The notes below the pieces were generated by a model. That model searched no databases. It had not been told where the DNA came from and saw only the letters and a list, made by a program, of their open reading frames with translations. From Spirochaetaceae bacterium (GTDB taxonomy: Bacteria; Spirochaetota; Spirochaetia; Treponematales; Treponemataceae), in NCBI GenBank assembly GCA_031271875.1, contig JAISVD010000049.1, forward strand, positions 1 to 6,555: a DNA stretch of 6,555 nt, read 5' to 3'. Numbering within the stretch: position 1 is the first letter of the stretch; each line of letters opens with the position of its first letter. The position numbers were made by a program, and so were the translations under genes. Positions 1-6,278 of this stretch are shown in pieces.

Positions 1-1699
1 TGAAGGAAGGCGGTACGGCGACGGCCTCCACCAGGCGATAGAGGCGAAGGAACACATCAAGATCGCCCAGCGCAACCGGACCATGGCGACCATCACCTTC
101 CAGAATTTCTTCCGCATGTACAAAAAGCTTTCCGGTATGACCGGTACTGCGGACACCGAAGCGGTGGAATTCAACAAGATATACGGGCTTGATGTTGTGG
201 TAATTCCCACAAATAAACCGGTCATGAGGAAGGACGAGGATGATGTGGTCTACCTCAATGAGCAGGAAAAATGGAAAGCCCTCTGTAACGAGATCGCGGA
301 GGCGAACAAGAAGGGACAGCCCATGCTGGTGGGTACGGTTTCAATCGAAAAATCGGAATACCTCTCTTCGATGCTGACCCGGCGCGGAGTGCGCCATGAG
401 GTGCTGAACGCGAAAAACCACGCCCGTGAAGCGCTGATCATCGCCGAGGCGGGCGCGAAAGGGTCGGTTACCATTGCGACGAACATGGCCGGACGCGGTA
501 CGGACATCAAGCTCGGGGGTAATCCTGAGTTCCGGGCGCGCAAACGGGCCGGGACAAACGCGGCTCAGGAACAGTATGAAGAGGCCTATAAGATAGAATA
601 CGAGAAGTGGCAGAGGGATTACGAAGAGGTGAAAAGCCTTGGAGGGCTGTACGTTATCGGCACCGAGCGCCACGAAAGCCGCCGTATCGACAACCAGCTC
701 CGGGGGCGCTCGGGACGGCAGGGCGATCCGGGACGGAGTAAGTTCTTCCTGTCCATGGACGACGATCTGATGCGGCTCTTCGGCGGGGAAAACATGAAAC
801 GGATGATGACCCGGATCGGTATGGAACCGGGAGAGCCCATAAACCATCCCTGGCTGAACAAGAGCATTGAAAAGGCGCAGAAGAAGGTGGAGGAGCGCAA
901 CTTCGAGATTCGTAAACACCTTCTGGAATACGACGATGTGCTCAATGAGCAGCGTAATTTCATCTACGGACAGCGGGACAGTATTCTGGCGGATGAAAAT
1001 CTGAAGGAGCGCATCTTTACCACCGCAGAGGAGTCTGTAGACGAATTCCTTGAGCAATACGTGAAGGAGCTGAAAAAGTCTCCGGAATCGGCGTTTACCT
1101 CCCTTCAGGATACACTGAAAACAGCCTTTGGTATCCAGCTTGAACCCGATGCCGACAGGGGCGAAAAAAACAGCGAGCGGCTCAAACCGGTTATCATGGA
1201 TATGCTGCGGAAGGATCTTTCCGATAAGGAGGAGCTGGCGGGCAGAGAGAATGTGAACTTTTTTATCCGGTTCCAGTATGTGCAGGCTATCGACAAAAAA
1301 TGGCTCGATCATCTTGAACAGCTTGAAGCCCTGCGGGAGGCGGTGTATCTGCGCTCCTACGGTTCGAAAAATCCGCTGACGGAATACAAACTTGAAGGGT
1401 TTGAAATCTTCTATGAAATGCTTGACTCCATCAGGCAGGAGATCGCTTCCAAGGTGTTCCGGGTACGGATTGAGCGCGGTGACGGACAGCCCGCACAGCG
1501 TCAGTCCAGGCGGGTTACCATGAACACTCAGCACCGTGAAACAGCGGCGTTTTCTATCGGCGGAAATGCGCCGAGTCCCATGGCCGCCCGCAGTCAGCCC
1601 GATAATGTCACTGTTGTCCGCACCACGCCGAAGGTCGGGAGAAACGACCCCTGCCCCTGCGGATCAGGCAAGAAATACAAGCAATGTTGTGGGAGGTAA
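1..1699 (+). CDS. secA: Protein translocase subunit SecA, C-terminal part (5' end outside window)
   Basis: SecA is the cytoplasmic ATPase that drives unfolded preproteins through SecYEG. The reading frame is already open at base 2 (EGRRYGDGLHQAIEAKEH, a SecA hallmark), so the ATG at 83 is internal; about 330 N-terminal residues lie upstream. In order, the frame shows the end of nucleotide-binding domain 1 (ATITFQNFFRMYKKLSGMTG, from 83) and NBD2 with TIATNMAGRGTDIKLGG (about 469-520). A charged, probably helical variable insert follows (about 530-635), then TERHESRRIDNQLRGRSGRQ, the arginine-finger region (661-720). The helical scaffold and wing region follows (KVEERNFEIRKHLLEYDDV, about 886-942), and then the IRA1 region (WLDHLEQLEALREAVYLRSY, about 1300-1360). 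The last residues form a CxCx8CC zinc/SecB-binding tail (cysteine codons at 1652, 1658, 1685, 1688). The gene looks intact to its stop and is followed by its own terminator, so it is not co-transcribed with the transporter genes. Identification is from recognised family motifs. Confidence 0.98.
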   Translation, partial: EGRRYGDGLHQAIEAKEHIKIAQRNRTMATITFQNFFRMYKKLSGMTGTADTEAVEFNKIYGLDVVVIPTNKPVMRKDEDDVVYLNEQEKWKALCNEIAEANKKGQPMLVGTVSIEKSEYLSSMLTRRGVRHEVLNAKNHAREALIIAEAGAKGSVTIATNMAGRGTDIKLGGNPEFRARKRAGTNAAQEQYEEAYKIEYEKWQRDYEEVKSLGGLYVIGTERHESRRIDNQLRGRSGRQGDPGRSKFFLSMDDDLMRLFGGENMKRMMTRIGMEPGEPINHPWLNKSIEKAQKKVEERNFEIRKHLLEYDDVLNEQRNFIYGQRDSILADENLKERIFTTAEESVDEFLEQYVKELKKSPESAFTSLQDTLKTAFGIQLEPDADRGEKNSERLKPVIMDMLRKDLSDKEELAGRENVNFFIRFQYVQAIDKKWLDHLEQLEALREAVYLRSYGSKNPLTEYKLEGFEIFYEMLDSIRQEIASKVFRVRIERGDGQPAQRQSRRVTMNTQHRETAAFSIGGNAPSPMAARSQPDNVTVVRTTPKVGRNDPCPCGSGKKYKQCCGR

Positions 1700-1714
1700 C
1701 TTCCACTGGAAGGT

Positions 1715-1750
1715 AAAAAAACGCAGGGCGGATGTCCTGCGTTTTTTTTT
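1715..1750 (+). terminator. Intrinsic terminator after secA
   Basis: A GC stem, CGCAGG (1722-1727) with CCTGCG (1736-1741), is followed by nine T (1742-1750). It is preceded by seven A (1715-1721) that can pair with the T tract and lengthen the stem. It starts 15 bases after the secA stop. The A tract before the stem means it could also stop transcription arriving from the right on the minus strand, but no minus-strand gene is seen there. Confidence 0.93.
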
Positions 1751-1769
1751 GACGTTACGGGTAAGACGA

Positions 1770-1783
1770 TAAAGCTCTGTCCC
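1770..1783 (+). repeat. Direct repeat TAAAGCTCTGTCCC, copy 1
   Basis: First of three exact 14-base copies in this intergenic region, here followed by two further C. Read on the minus strand it is GGGACAGAGCTTTA. Similar GGGACAGA words often surround IS200-like Y1/REP-associated transposase genes in bacteria; linking this copy to such an element is inference. Confidence 0.7.
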
Positions 1784-1830
1784 CCGATAGACCGGATAAG
1801 ATACCTGCAAGGCCGCAGGCGAATACATTT

Positions 1831-1844
1831 TAAAGCTCTGTCCC
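1831..1844 (+). repeat. Direct repeat TAAAGCTCTGTCCC, copy 2
   Basis: Exact copy of the 14-base unit, 61 bases downstream of copy 1 (start to start) and in the same orientation. The bases on either side do not match those flanking the other copies, so the conserved unit is limited to about 14-15 bases. Confidence 0.7.
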
Positions 1845-1934
1845 TGTTCAGTCCAAAATGACTATGGAATGGTATTTCTTCACAATTTTTTGATACGCAA
1901 CCGTTTTTCCTGTCCGTTTGTCCGGGTATAAATG

Positions 1935-1948
1935 TAAAGCTCTGTCCC
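1935..1948 (+). repeat. Direct repeat TAAAGCTCTGTCCC, copy 3
   Basis: Exact copy, 104 bases downstream of copy 2 (start to start), same orientation, followed by one further C. It ends about 77 bases upstream of the transporter -35 box, close enough to be considered as an operator, although the uneven spacing does not suggest a set of phased protein sites. Confidence 0.7.
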
Positions 1949-2025
1949 CATCCATTCCGGTCATTCAGCTCGTGTCTGTTCTCTTGGCTTTTTCCGTGAA
2001 TTCAGAAACCCCGGACAACTCTTTG

Positions 2026-2053
2026 TTGACAGTATCCCCCCCATGACTATAAA
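2026..2053 (+). promoter_or_regulatory. Sigma70-type promoter of the transporter operon, with C7 tract in the spacer
   Basis: A perfect -35 box TTGACA (2026-2031) is separated by 16 bases from TATAAA (2048-2053); TAAAAT at 2050-2055 is an alternative -10 with an 18-base spacer. Seven consecutive C (2036-2042) lie within the spacer. The predicted transcription start falls at about 2060-2062, essentially on the A of the first ATG of the lipoprotein gene. The call rests on consensus match only. Confidence 0.7.
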
Positions 2054-2061
2054 ATAATACT

Positions 2062-3960
2062 ATGTGCATCATTCTGCCTGTGCGGCCGAAGGGGAATAAT
2101 TTTTGCCGCCCAGCGGCTGGAAAAGAAATACTATATTTCTTCCTTATATTTATCTTAACAACCCTTCTCTTCTCTTGCAGCCGGACGCCGGAGATGTCCC
2201 TTGAGGAGATAGAACAGCTTATGCCAGGCGGAACAAGTTCCGAGGGACTCAGGGAGGTTCTGGCCAAAACCGTCAGCAAACCCTGGCAGGGGGAGGAGTT
2301 TCTTCCCGGCAGGCGGGGCGGTACGTGGTACGGCAGCATGACCGCGGATCCGAAAAGTTTCAATCTGCTGGTTGCGGAACGGGACGGGGAAACAAGCGCG
2401 GTGGTTTCAAACATGCACGGCTACCTCCTGGATTATAACTATATAACCCGGCAATTTGAACCGGACTGCGCCTTCTGTGAGGTGGTTATCGATGAGGAGG
2501 CGGGAACCCTCTCGGTCATCTACACGCTCCGGGAGAATCTGTTCTGGAGCTATTACAACTCAGAAGAGAAGGTGCCGGTGACCTCCGATGATGTGGTGTT
2601 CTGGTATGATGAGATCCAGGGGGATCCCGCTTTTTACAGCTCCGCCTATAATGCGCAGTTCATGCTGATGGATGACGGAACCACGGCGCATATCGACATA
2701 GAACGGCTGGATGAACGCCGCTTCGCTTTTCACTTTCCCAAAATCATCGCCAATCCGGAGCTTTCAACAAACATGGAATTCGGCCCTCGATTTATCTATG
2801 AAAAAGCAAAGACCGAAGGGGGACATCAGGCGGTGCTTGACCTCTTCAATGTTTCAGACGATCCGCAAACGATCCCGTCCATGGGTCAATGGTTCCTGAC
2901 GGAATATATTCCCGGACAGCGGCTTGTATATAAACCGAACCCCGATTACTGGAAAAAGGACAGCAATGGGGTAACTGTTCCGTACATGGATGAGTATATT
3001 GTCCAGATACTTCCCGACGCCAATACGCAGTTTCTGCTGTTCAAGCAGGGAAACCTTGAAACCTATGGATTAAGGCCGGAAAACCTCGACGAGATGCTCA
3101 ACCGGGAAAACCCCGATTATACTGTTTTCAGCGCCGGAGGGGCGTTGGGCGCGAATTTCTGGTCATTCAACCAGAACCCGAAAAACAGAAACACCCCGCA
3201 GTATGAGTGGTTCACCCGGACTGCATTCAGGCAGGCCATGAGCTGCCTCCTCAACCGGGGGCGTATTATCGCTCAAGTGTACCGGGGCCTCGCGGAGCCG
3301 AAACTCGATTTTTTCGCGGAACCGAACCCCTATTACAATCCTTCTATAAAATTGGAATACCTCTATGATCCGAAGCGGGCGCAGGAACTGCTCTCCTCCA
3401 TCGGCATGAACCGGGCCGGAGACGGCACGATGCGGGATGAACAGGGCCGGGCAGTGGAATTCGACCTTTCAATAACCGCAGACAACGCTATCACGACCGA
3501 TACCGCCGCGATCATTGCCGATGAGTGCGCGAAAATCGGCATAACAGTGAGGATCAGAACCATCGATTTCCAGAAACTGGTTGAACAGATGACCGTCACC
3601 TTTGACTGGCAGTCGCTGCTGATGGGGTTTGGGGGCATTAACTACTGGCCCACCAGCGGGAGCAATGTCTGGGAGTCTTCGGGAAACCTGCACATCTGGT
3701 ATCCCCAGCAGAGCTCTCCCGCCACGGAGTGGGAGGCGCGGGTCGATTACCTGTACAACAAAGGTTCCTATACGATCAACCCTGAAGAGGCGCAGACTAT
3801 CTGGGATGAGTACCAGCGGATACTGCTCGAACAGTGTCCGGTTATATATCTTGTGCGGCCCCGCAGTTTCGCGGCCATAAGGAACCGGTGGGATTTTACC
3901 AATGTCTATTATGACAATCTCGGCGGTCTCCAGAGAGATTACGTTTTTCTGAAGCGGTGA
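2062..3960 (+). CDS. ABC transporter substrate-binding lipoprotein, family 5 (OppA/DppA type)
   Basis: Extracellular solute-binding protein of the SBP_bac_5 family, expected to bind oligopeptides or related solutes outside the cytoplasmic membrane and deliver them to the two permeases encoded next. With the ATG at 2062 the protein has 632 residues. It has a long charged n-region, a hydrophobic stretch (about 23-38) and a lipobox LLFSC with the cysteine at residue 39 (codon 2176), so it should be lipid-anchored. The relaxed lipobox is of the kind spirochaetes use. Family features visible are GGTWYGSMTADPKSFNLL (from about residue 86), PVTSDDVVFW (173-181; the usual VTADDVVF segment) and YKPNPDYWKK (about 290-299). 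The start is uncertain. No Shine-Dalgarno precedes 2062, an SD-like GAAGGGGA sits inside the frame at 2088-2095, and no in-frame ATG, GTG or TTG follows that before the lipobox. The substrate cannot be read from the sequence. Family and lipoprotein nature are firm; the exact start is not. Confidence 0.93.
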   Translation: MCIILPVRPKGNNFCRPAAGKEILYFFLIFILTTLLFSCSRTPEMSLEEIEQLMPGGTSSEGLREVLAKTVSKPWQGEEFLPGRRGGTWYGSMTADPKSFNLLVAERDGETSAVVSNMHGYLLDYNYITRQFEPDCAFCEVVIDEEAGTLSVIYTLRENLFWSYYNSEEKVPVTSDDVVFWYDEIQGDPAFYSSAYNAQFMLMDDGTTAHIDIERLDERRFAFHFPKIIANPELSTNMEFGPRFIYEKAKTEGGHQAVLDLFNVSDDPQTIPSMGQWFLTEYIPGQRLVYKPNPDYWKKDSNGVTVPYMDEYIVQILPDANTQFLLFKQGNLETYGLRPENLDEMLNRENPDYTVFSAGGALGANFWSFNQNPKNRNTPQYEWFTRTAFRQAMSCLLNRGRIIAQVYRGLAEPKLDFFAEPNPYYNPSIKLEYLYDPKRAQELLSSIGMNRAGDGTMRDEQGRAVEFDLSITADNAITTDTAAIIADECAKIGITVRIRTIDFQKLVEQMTVTFDWQSLLMGFGGINYWPTSGSNVWESSGNLHIWYPQQSSPATEWEARVDYLYNKGSYTINPEEAQTIWDEYQRILLEQCPVIYLVRPRSFAAIRNRWDFTNVYYDNLGGLQRDYVFLKR

Positions 3961-3961
3961 T
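3955..3961 (+). promoter_or_regulatory. Shine-Dalgarno overlapping the upstream stop codon
   Basis: CGGTGAT contains GGTGAT, which matches the 3' part of the extended anti-SD complement GGAGGTGAT. It ends six bases before the ATG at 3968. The TGA stop of the lipoprotein gene (3958-3960) is part of this site, so ribosomes finishing the first gene would sit on the ribosome binding site of the second. This supports translational coupling and the choice of 3968 as start. Confidence 0.55.
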
Positions 3962-3967
3962 ACGGGA

Positions 3968-5071
3968 ATGAAGCTGAACAATCTTGCGGATTATATACTG
4001 CGCCCCTTTTCTCTGTTCCGGCGGAAGCTGCCACTGGTTTCCTATATTATCGGCAGGCTTGTTACCATGGGAGTTATCCTGTTTGCGCTGGGGCTTGCGG
4101 TATTCGGCCTGATGGAGCTGGCCCCCGGGGATATTGTGGATCAGCTCATGATTCAGCAGCTCTTCGCGGGGGATGCCTCCGGGGGAAGCGCAGCACCCCG
4201 AGGTTCCTTCGGAGAAGGCGATGATTTTTTCAGTTCCGGTCAGCTCGCTGCTCAGCGGGCGGAATTGGGGCTGGACAGGCCCTTTTATATTCAGTATTTC
4301 AGATGGCTTGAGCGGGTACTCGTCCGCCACGATCTGGGGATAAGCCTGATATCCCGTGCGCCGGTATCGTTTCTTATCTCATCCCGGCTTTTCAATTCGG
4401 TGCTGCTCAACCTGATATCCCTGGCGCTTATCACCTTTTTCTCATTCCTGCTGGGGGTGTACTTTTCCGGCAAGGCGGGAACGGTAACGGACATTGCGGT
4501 CACCTTTTTCGCGCTGGTGCTGCACGCCTTTCCCGGTATACTCATGCTCATCCTCCTCCAGCTCTTCGCGTCAGTAACGGGACTGTTTCCGGTGACCGCC
4601 TATCCCGACTTTCCCTTCTCCGAAGCGCCGGTGCGGTTCACCTTCAGTTATATGCACCATATATTTCTGCCCCTGCTTGCGTCGTTCCTCGGCGGGATCG
4701 GGGGAACCATGCGGATGATCCGGGCAACCATGCTTGATCAGCTGGGGCAGCCCTATATTACCAGCCTCCGCGCCAGGGGGATACCTGAGTGGCGGGTCTA
4801 TTTCAACCACGCCTTCAGGAACACACTGAACCCCTATATAACCGGCAGCGCAAACCTGCTGGCAAGTCTTTTTTCGGGTTCCCTCATTCTGGAGATCATA
4901 TTCGCCTATCCGGGAATCGGCAGGCTGATGTATGAGGCGGTGATCCAGGAGGATGTAAATCTGGTTCTGACAAACATCATGTTTATATCCTTTCTTGTTC
5001 TGGTGGGAATGGTGCTTGCGGATATCCTGCTGGCGCTGGTGGATCCGAGGATACGTTATGGCAGAGAATAA
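3968..5071 (+). CDS. ABC transporter permease, OppB/DppB type
   Basis: Inner-membrane permease of the BPD_transp_1 superfamily, OppB/DppB branch, forming a heterodimeric channel with the next gene product. It has 367 residues and six probable membrane segments (about 30-52, 142-168, 176-204, 228-250, 293-315, 335-358). Family signatures are LMELAPGD after segment 1, ELGLDRPFYIQYFRWL (99-114), the ATPase-contacting EAA loop SLRARGIPEWRVYFNHAFRN (266-285, with conserved Gly271), LILEIIFAYPGIGRLMYEAV (306-325) and the C-terminal LVDPRIRYG. An insert of roughly 25 residues, rich in Gly, Ser and acidic residues (about 63-90), lies in the first extracytoplasmic loop and is longer than in most OppB proteins. 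The gene begins seven bases after the lipoprotein stop, so the two are clearly one operon. The family call is firm; the transported substrate is unknown. Confidence 0.95.
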   Translation: MKLNNLADYILRPFSLFRRKLPLVSYIIGRLVTMGVILFALGLAVFGLMELAPGDIVDQLMIQQLFAGDASGGSAAPRGSFGEGDDFFSSGQLAAQRAELGLDRPFYIQYFRWLERVLVRHDLGISLISRAPVSFLISSRLFNSVLLNLISLALITFFSFLLGVYFSGKAGTVTDIAVTFFALVLHAFPGILMLILLQLFASVTGLFPVTAYPDFPFSEAPVRFTFSYMHHIFLPLLASFLGGIGGTMRMIRATMLDQLGQPYITSLRARGIPEWRVYFNHAFRNTLNPYITGSANLLASLFSGSLILEIIFAYPGIGRLMYEAVIQEDVNLVLTNIMFISFLVLVGMVLADILLALVDPRIRYGRE

Positions 5072-5074
5072 GCC

Positions 5075-5079
5075 GGAGG
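5075..5079 (+). promoter_or_regulatory. Shine-Dalgarno GGAGG for the second permease
   Basis: A canonical GGAGG, the strongest ribosome binding site in the operon, lies seven bases before the ATG at 5087 and three bases after the stop of the first permease gene. It fixes the start of the second permease. Confidence 0.85.
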
Positions 5080-5086
5080 TTCAGGT

Positions 5087-6220
5087 ATGAAAAAGTTCCT
5101 GCGGTATCTGAGGACCCGCGCACTGGGGATCGTTTCCGTCATTATCCTCATTCCCTTGTATCTGGTAATGGTTTTTGCCGAATTCATCGCACCCTACTCC
5201 CCCTCAACGGCGTTCGAGACAATGACCTATCATCCGCCGAATGTCCGTTTTTACCGGGGGGAATTCCGCGCCCAGGAGGCGCGGGTGATCAATACCATTA
5301 ACTGGAAATACGCCAGGGTAAGAGACCTGTACGGGGATATACGGCTGTTCGGCAAGGGGGAGCCCTACAAACTGTGGGGGATTGTCCCCTGCGAACGCCA
5401 TCTCTTTGCGCCTGAGGACGGGGGATATCCGGTATTTCTGATGGGGGCGGACAATCTCGGCCGGGACCTGTTCTCCCGTATCGTCTACGGCAGCAGGATT
5501 TCGCTGACCATCGGCTTTATCGCCACCGCGATATCACTTGCGCTGGCGGTGCTTTTCGGAGGGTTCTCAGGATATTTCGGGGGTATGACCGATTGGGCGA
5601 TCATGCGGTTCGCGGAATTTTTCATGCTGATCCCCGGCCTCTATCTGATCCTCTTTCTCAGATCCCTGCTTTCGTCATCGATGGATTCGGGGCAATCATA
5701 CATGATGATAACGGTTATCCTTGCTCTGGTGGGATGGCCCGGTACCGCCCGGACGATCCGGGGACTCGTGCACTCCATCAAGCGGGAAGAATTCATTATG
5801 AACGCCAGGCTTGAGGCGATTCCGACAGTGGTTATCATCTTCCGGCAGATCATTCCGCAGATATCAAGTCTGCTCATTGTGAGTATAGCCCTCAGTATTC
5901 CCGGCTTTATCATGACCGAGACCACCCTCTCCTATCTCGGCCTGGGTATTGTTGATCCGGCGGTCAGCTGGGGTTCCCTGATCAGACGGGATATCTCTAC
6001 CCTGAGCAACCTCCGCAGCTATCCCTGGCTCTTGATGCCGGTCTGGTTCCTTCTTGCGGTAACGCTGGCTTTTAATTTTCTCGGAGATATTCTGAGGGAT
6101 TTCTATGATCCCTATCACACGGTTTTCCCCCGGTTCATGCGAGGGAGGCTTTCGCCGAAAAAACGCCGAAAAGAAGCGCTTCCTGCGGAAGGAGGGCCAT
6201 CCTCCGCAGGAGCGCTCTGA
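5087..6220 (+). CDS. ABC transporter permease, OppC/DppC type
   Basis: Second permease of the transporter, 377 residues. An N-terminal membrane segment (about 14-35, ending EFIAPYSP) is followed by a long extracytoplasmic stretch (about 36-118) containing FGKGEPYKLWGIVPCERHLF, typical of a long-loop OppC subclass. The OppC hallmark GADNLGRDLFSRIVYGSRIS (120-139) comes next, then five further membrane segments and TETTLSYLGLGIVDPAVSWG (277-296). The EAA loop is degenerate: aligned on IIFRQIIP (250-257), the usual E-A-A is M-N-A (238-240) and the near-invariant glycine is Ala244. The last 30 or so residues form a basic and then Pro/Ala/Gly-rich tail with no membrane segment; its final codons coincide with a strong hairpin (6175-6216), so the tail may be repeat-derived. 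The gene is 15 bases after the first permease, with a good SD. No ATPase gene follows. Confidence 0.95.
   Translation: MKKFLRYLRTRALGIVSVIILIPLYLVMVFAEFIAPYSPSTAFETMTYHPPNVRFYRGEFRAQEARVINTINWKYARVRDLYGDIRLFGKGEPYKLWGIVPCERHLFAPEDGGYPVFLMGADNLGRDLFSRIVYGSRISLTIGFIATAISLALAVLFGGFSGYFGGMTDWAIMRFAEFFMLIPGLYLILFLRSLLSSSMDSGQSYMMITVILALVGWPGTARTIRGLVHSIKREEFIMNARLEAIPTVVIIFRQIIPQISSLLIVSIALSIPGFIMTETTLSYLGLGIVDPAVSWGSLIRRDISTLSNLRSYPWLLMPVWFLLAVTLAFNFLGDILRDFYDPYHTVFPRFMRGRLSPKKRRKEALPAEGGPSSAGAL
6175..6216. repeat. Imperfect 17-bp hairpin forming the end of the oppC-like gene
   Basis: The left arm AGCGCTTCCTGCGGAAGGA (6175-6193) pairs with TCCTCCGCAGGAGCGCT (6200-6216) over 17 base pairs, with bulged T6181 and A6190 and a six-base loop GGGCCA. 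It lies wholly in the last codons of the permease gene, ending one base before the stop. No T run follows, so it is not a classical intrinsic terminator. A REP-like palindrome or a 3'-end mRNA stabiliser fits better. Structure is seen; role is inferred. Confidence 0.75.
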
Positions 6221-6240
6221 ATGAGCTCTCAAGTTCCAGA

Positions 6241-6278
6241 GGCTGTCCCAAAAGTTTGAAAAACTTCTTGGGACAGCC
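6241..6278. repeat. Near-perfect 17-bp inverted repeat between convergent genes
   Basis: GGCTGTCCCAAAAGTTT (6241-6257), a three-base loop GAA, then AAACTTCTTGGGACAGCC (6261-6278) form a 17-bp stem with one bulged C (6267). GGCTGTCCCAA at both outer ends resembles insertion-sequence terminal repeats, and the structure could be two such ends head to head. It sits 20 bases past the permease stop, where a bidirectional transcription stop would be useful, but neither strand shows a U tract after it. Confidence 0.8.

Larger units (their letters stand above)
1751..2025. other. Non-coding intergenic region carrying three short direct repeats
   Basis: I see no credible gene between the secA terminator and the transporter promoter: no frame on either strand has family-like content or a good ribosome binding site. 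The region holds three copies of TAAAGCTCTGTCCC (listed separately) and a small potential hairpin, CCTGC (1804-1808) with GCAGG (1815-1819). It is visibly richer in A+T than the flanking genes. It may be the decayed remains of a mobile element, but no transposase sequence remains to show this. Confidence 0.6.

Noticed and set aside
83..85. ATG at 83 as the start of the first gene
   Set aside because: SecA-conserved sequence is in frame from base 2, so this methionine is internal to a gene that begins outside the window.
341..1534. Long open frame on the minus strand inside secA (397 codons)
   Set aside because: It mirrors conserved SecA coding sequence, has no recognisable domain, and is a by-product of codon bias on the other strand.
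1536..1772. Plus-strand frame overlapping the secA end and terminator
   Set aside because: It runs through the zinc-tail codons in another frame and through the terminator hairpin, with no family resemblance.
1770..1948. Possible CRISPR array from the three direct repeats
   Set aside because: Units are only 14 bases, the gaps are 47 and 90 bases, there are just three copies, and no cas gene is in view.
1751..2025. Riboswitch or structured RNA leader upstream of the transporter operon
   Set aside because: The predicted transcription start lies at the ATG, leaving no leader, and only one weak 5-bp hairpin is visible upstream.
1965..2414. Minus-strand frame opposite the promoter and the start of the lipoprotein gene
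   Set aside because: It lies antisense to a well-supported gene and its content is not protein-like; no ribosome binding site was seen.
3469..3981. Minus-strand frames opposite the binding protein and permeases (also 3896-4330 and 5864-6322)
   Set aside because: All are antisense shadows of conserved transporter genes without domains of their own; the last also runs through the inverted repeat.
6221..6259. Tiny frame after the permease stop (ATG at 6221, 12 codons)
   Set aside because: It is too short, lacks a ribosome binding site and ends inside the inverted repeat.
6241..6278. Classical intrinsic terminator for the transporter operon
   Set aside because: The stem is strong but neither strand has a T run after it, so a Rho-independent terminator is not supported, though a role in stopping transcription cannot be excluded.
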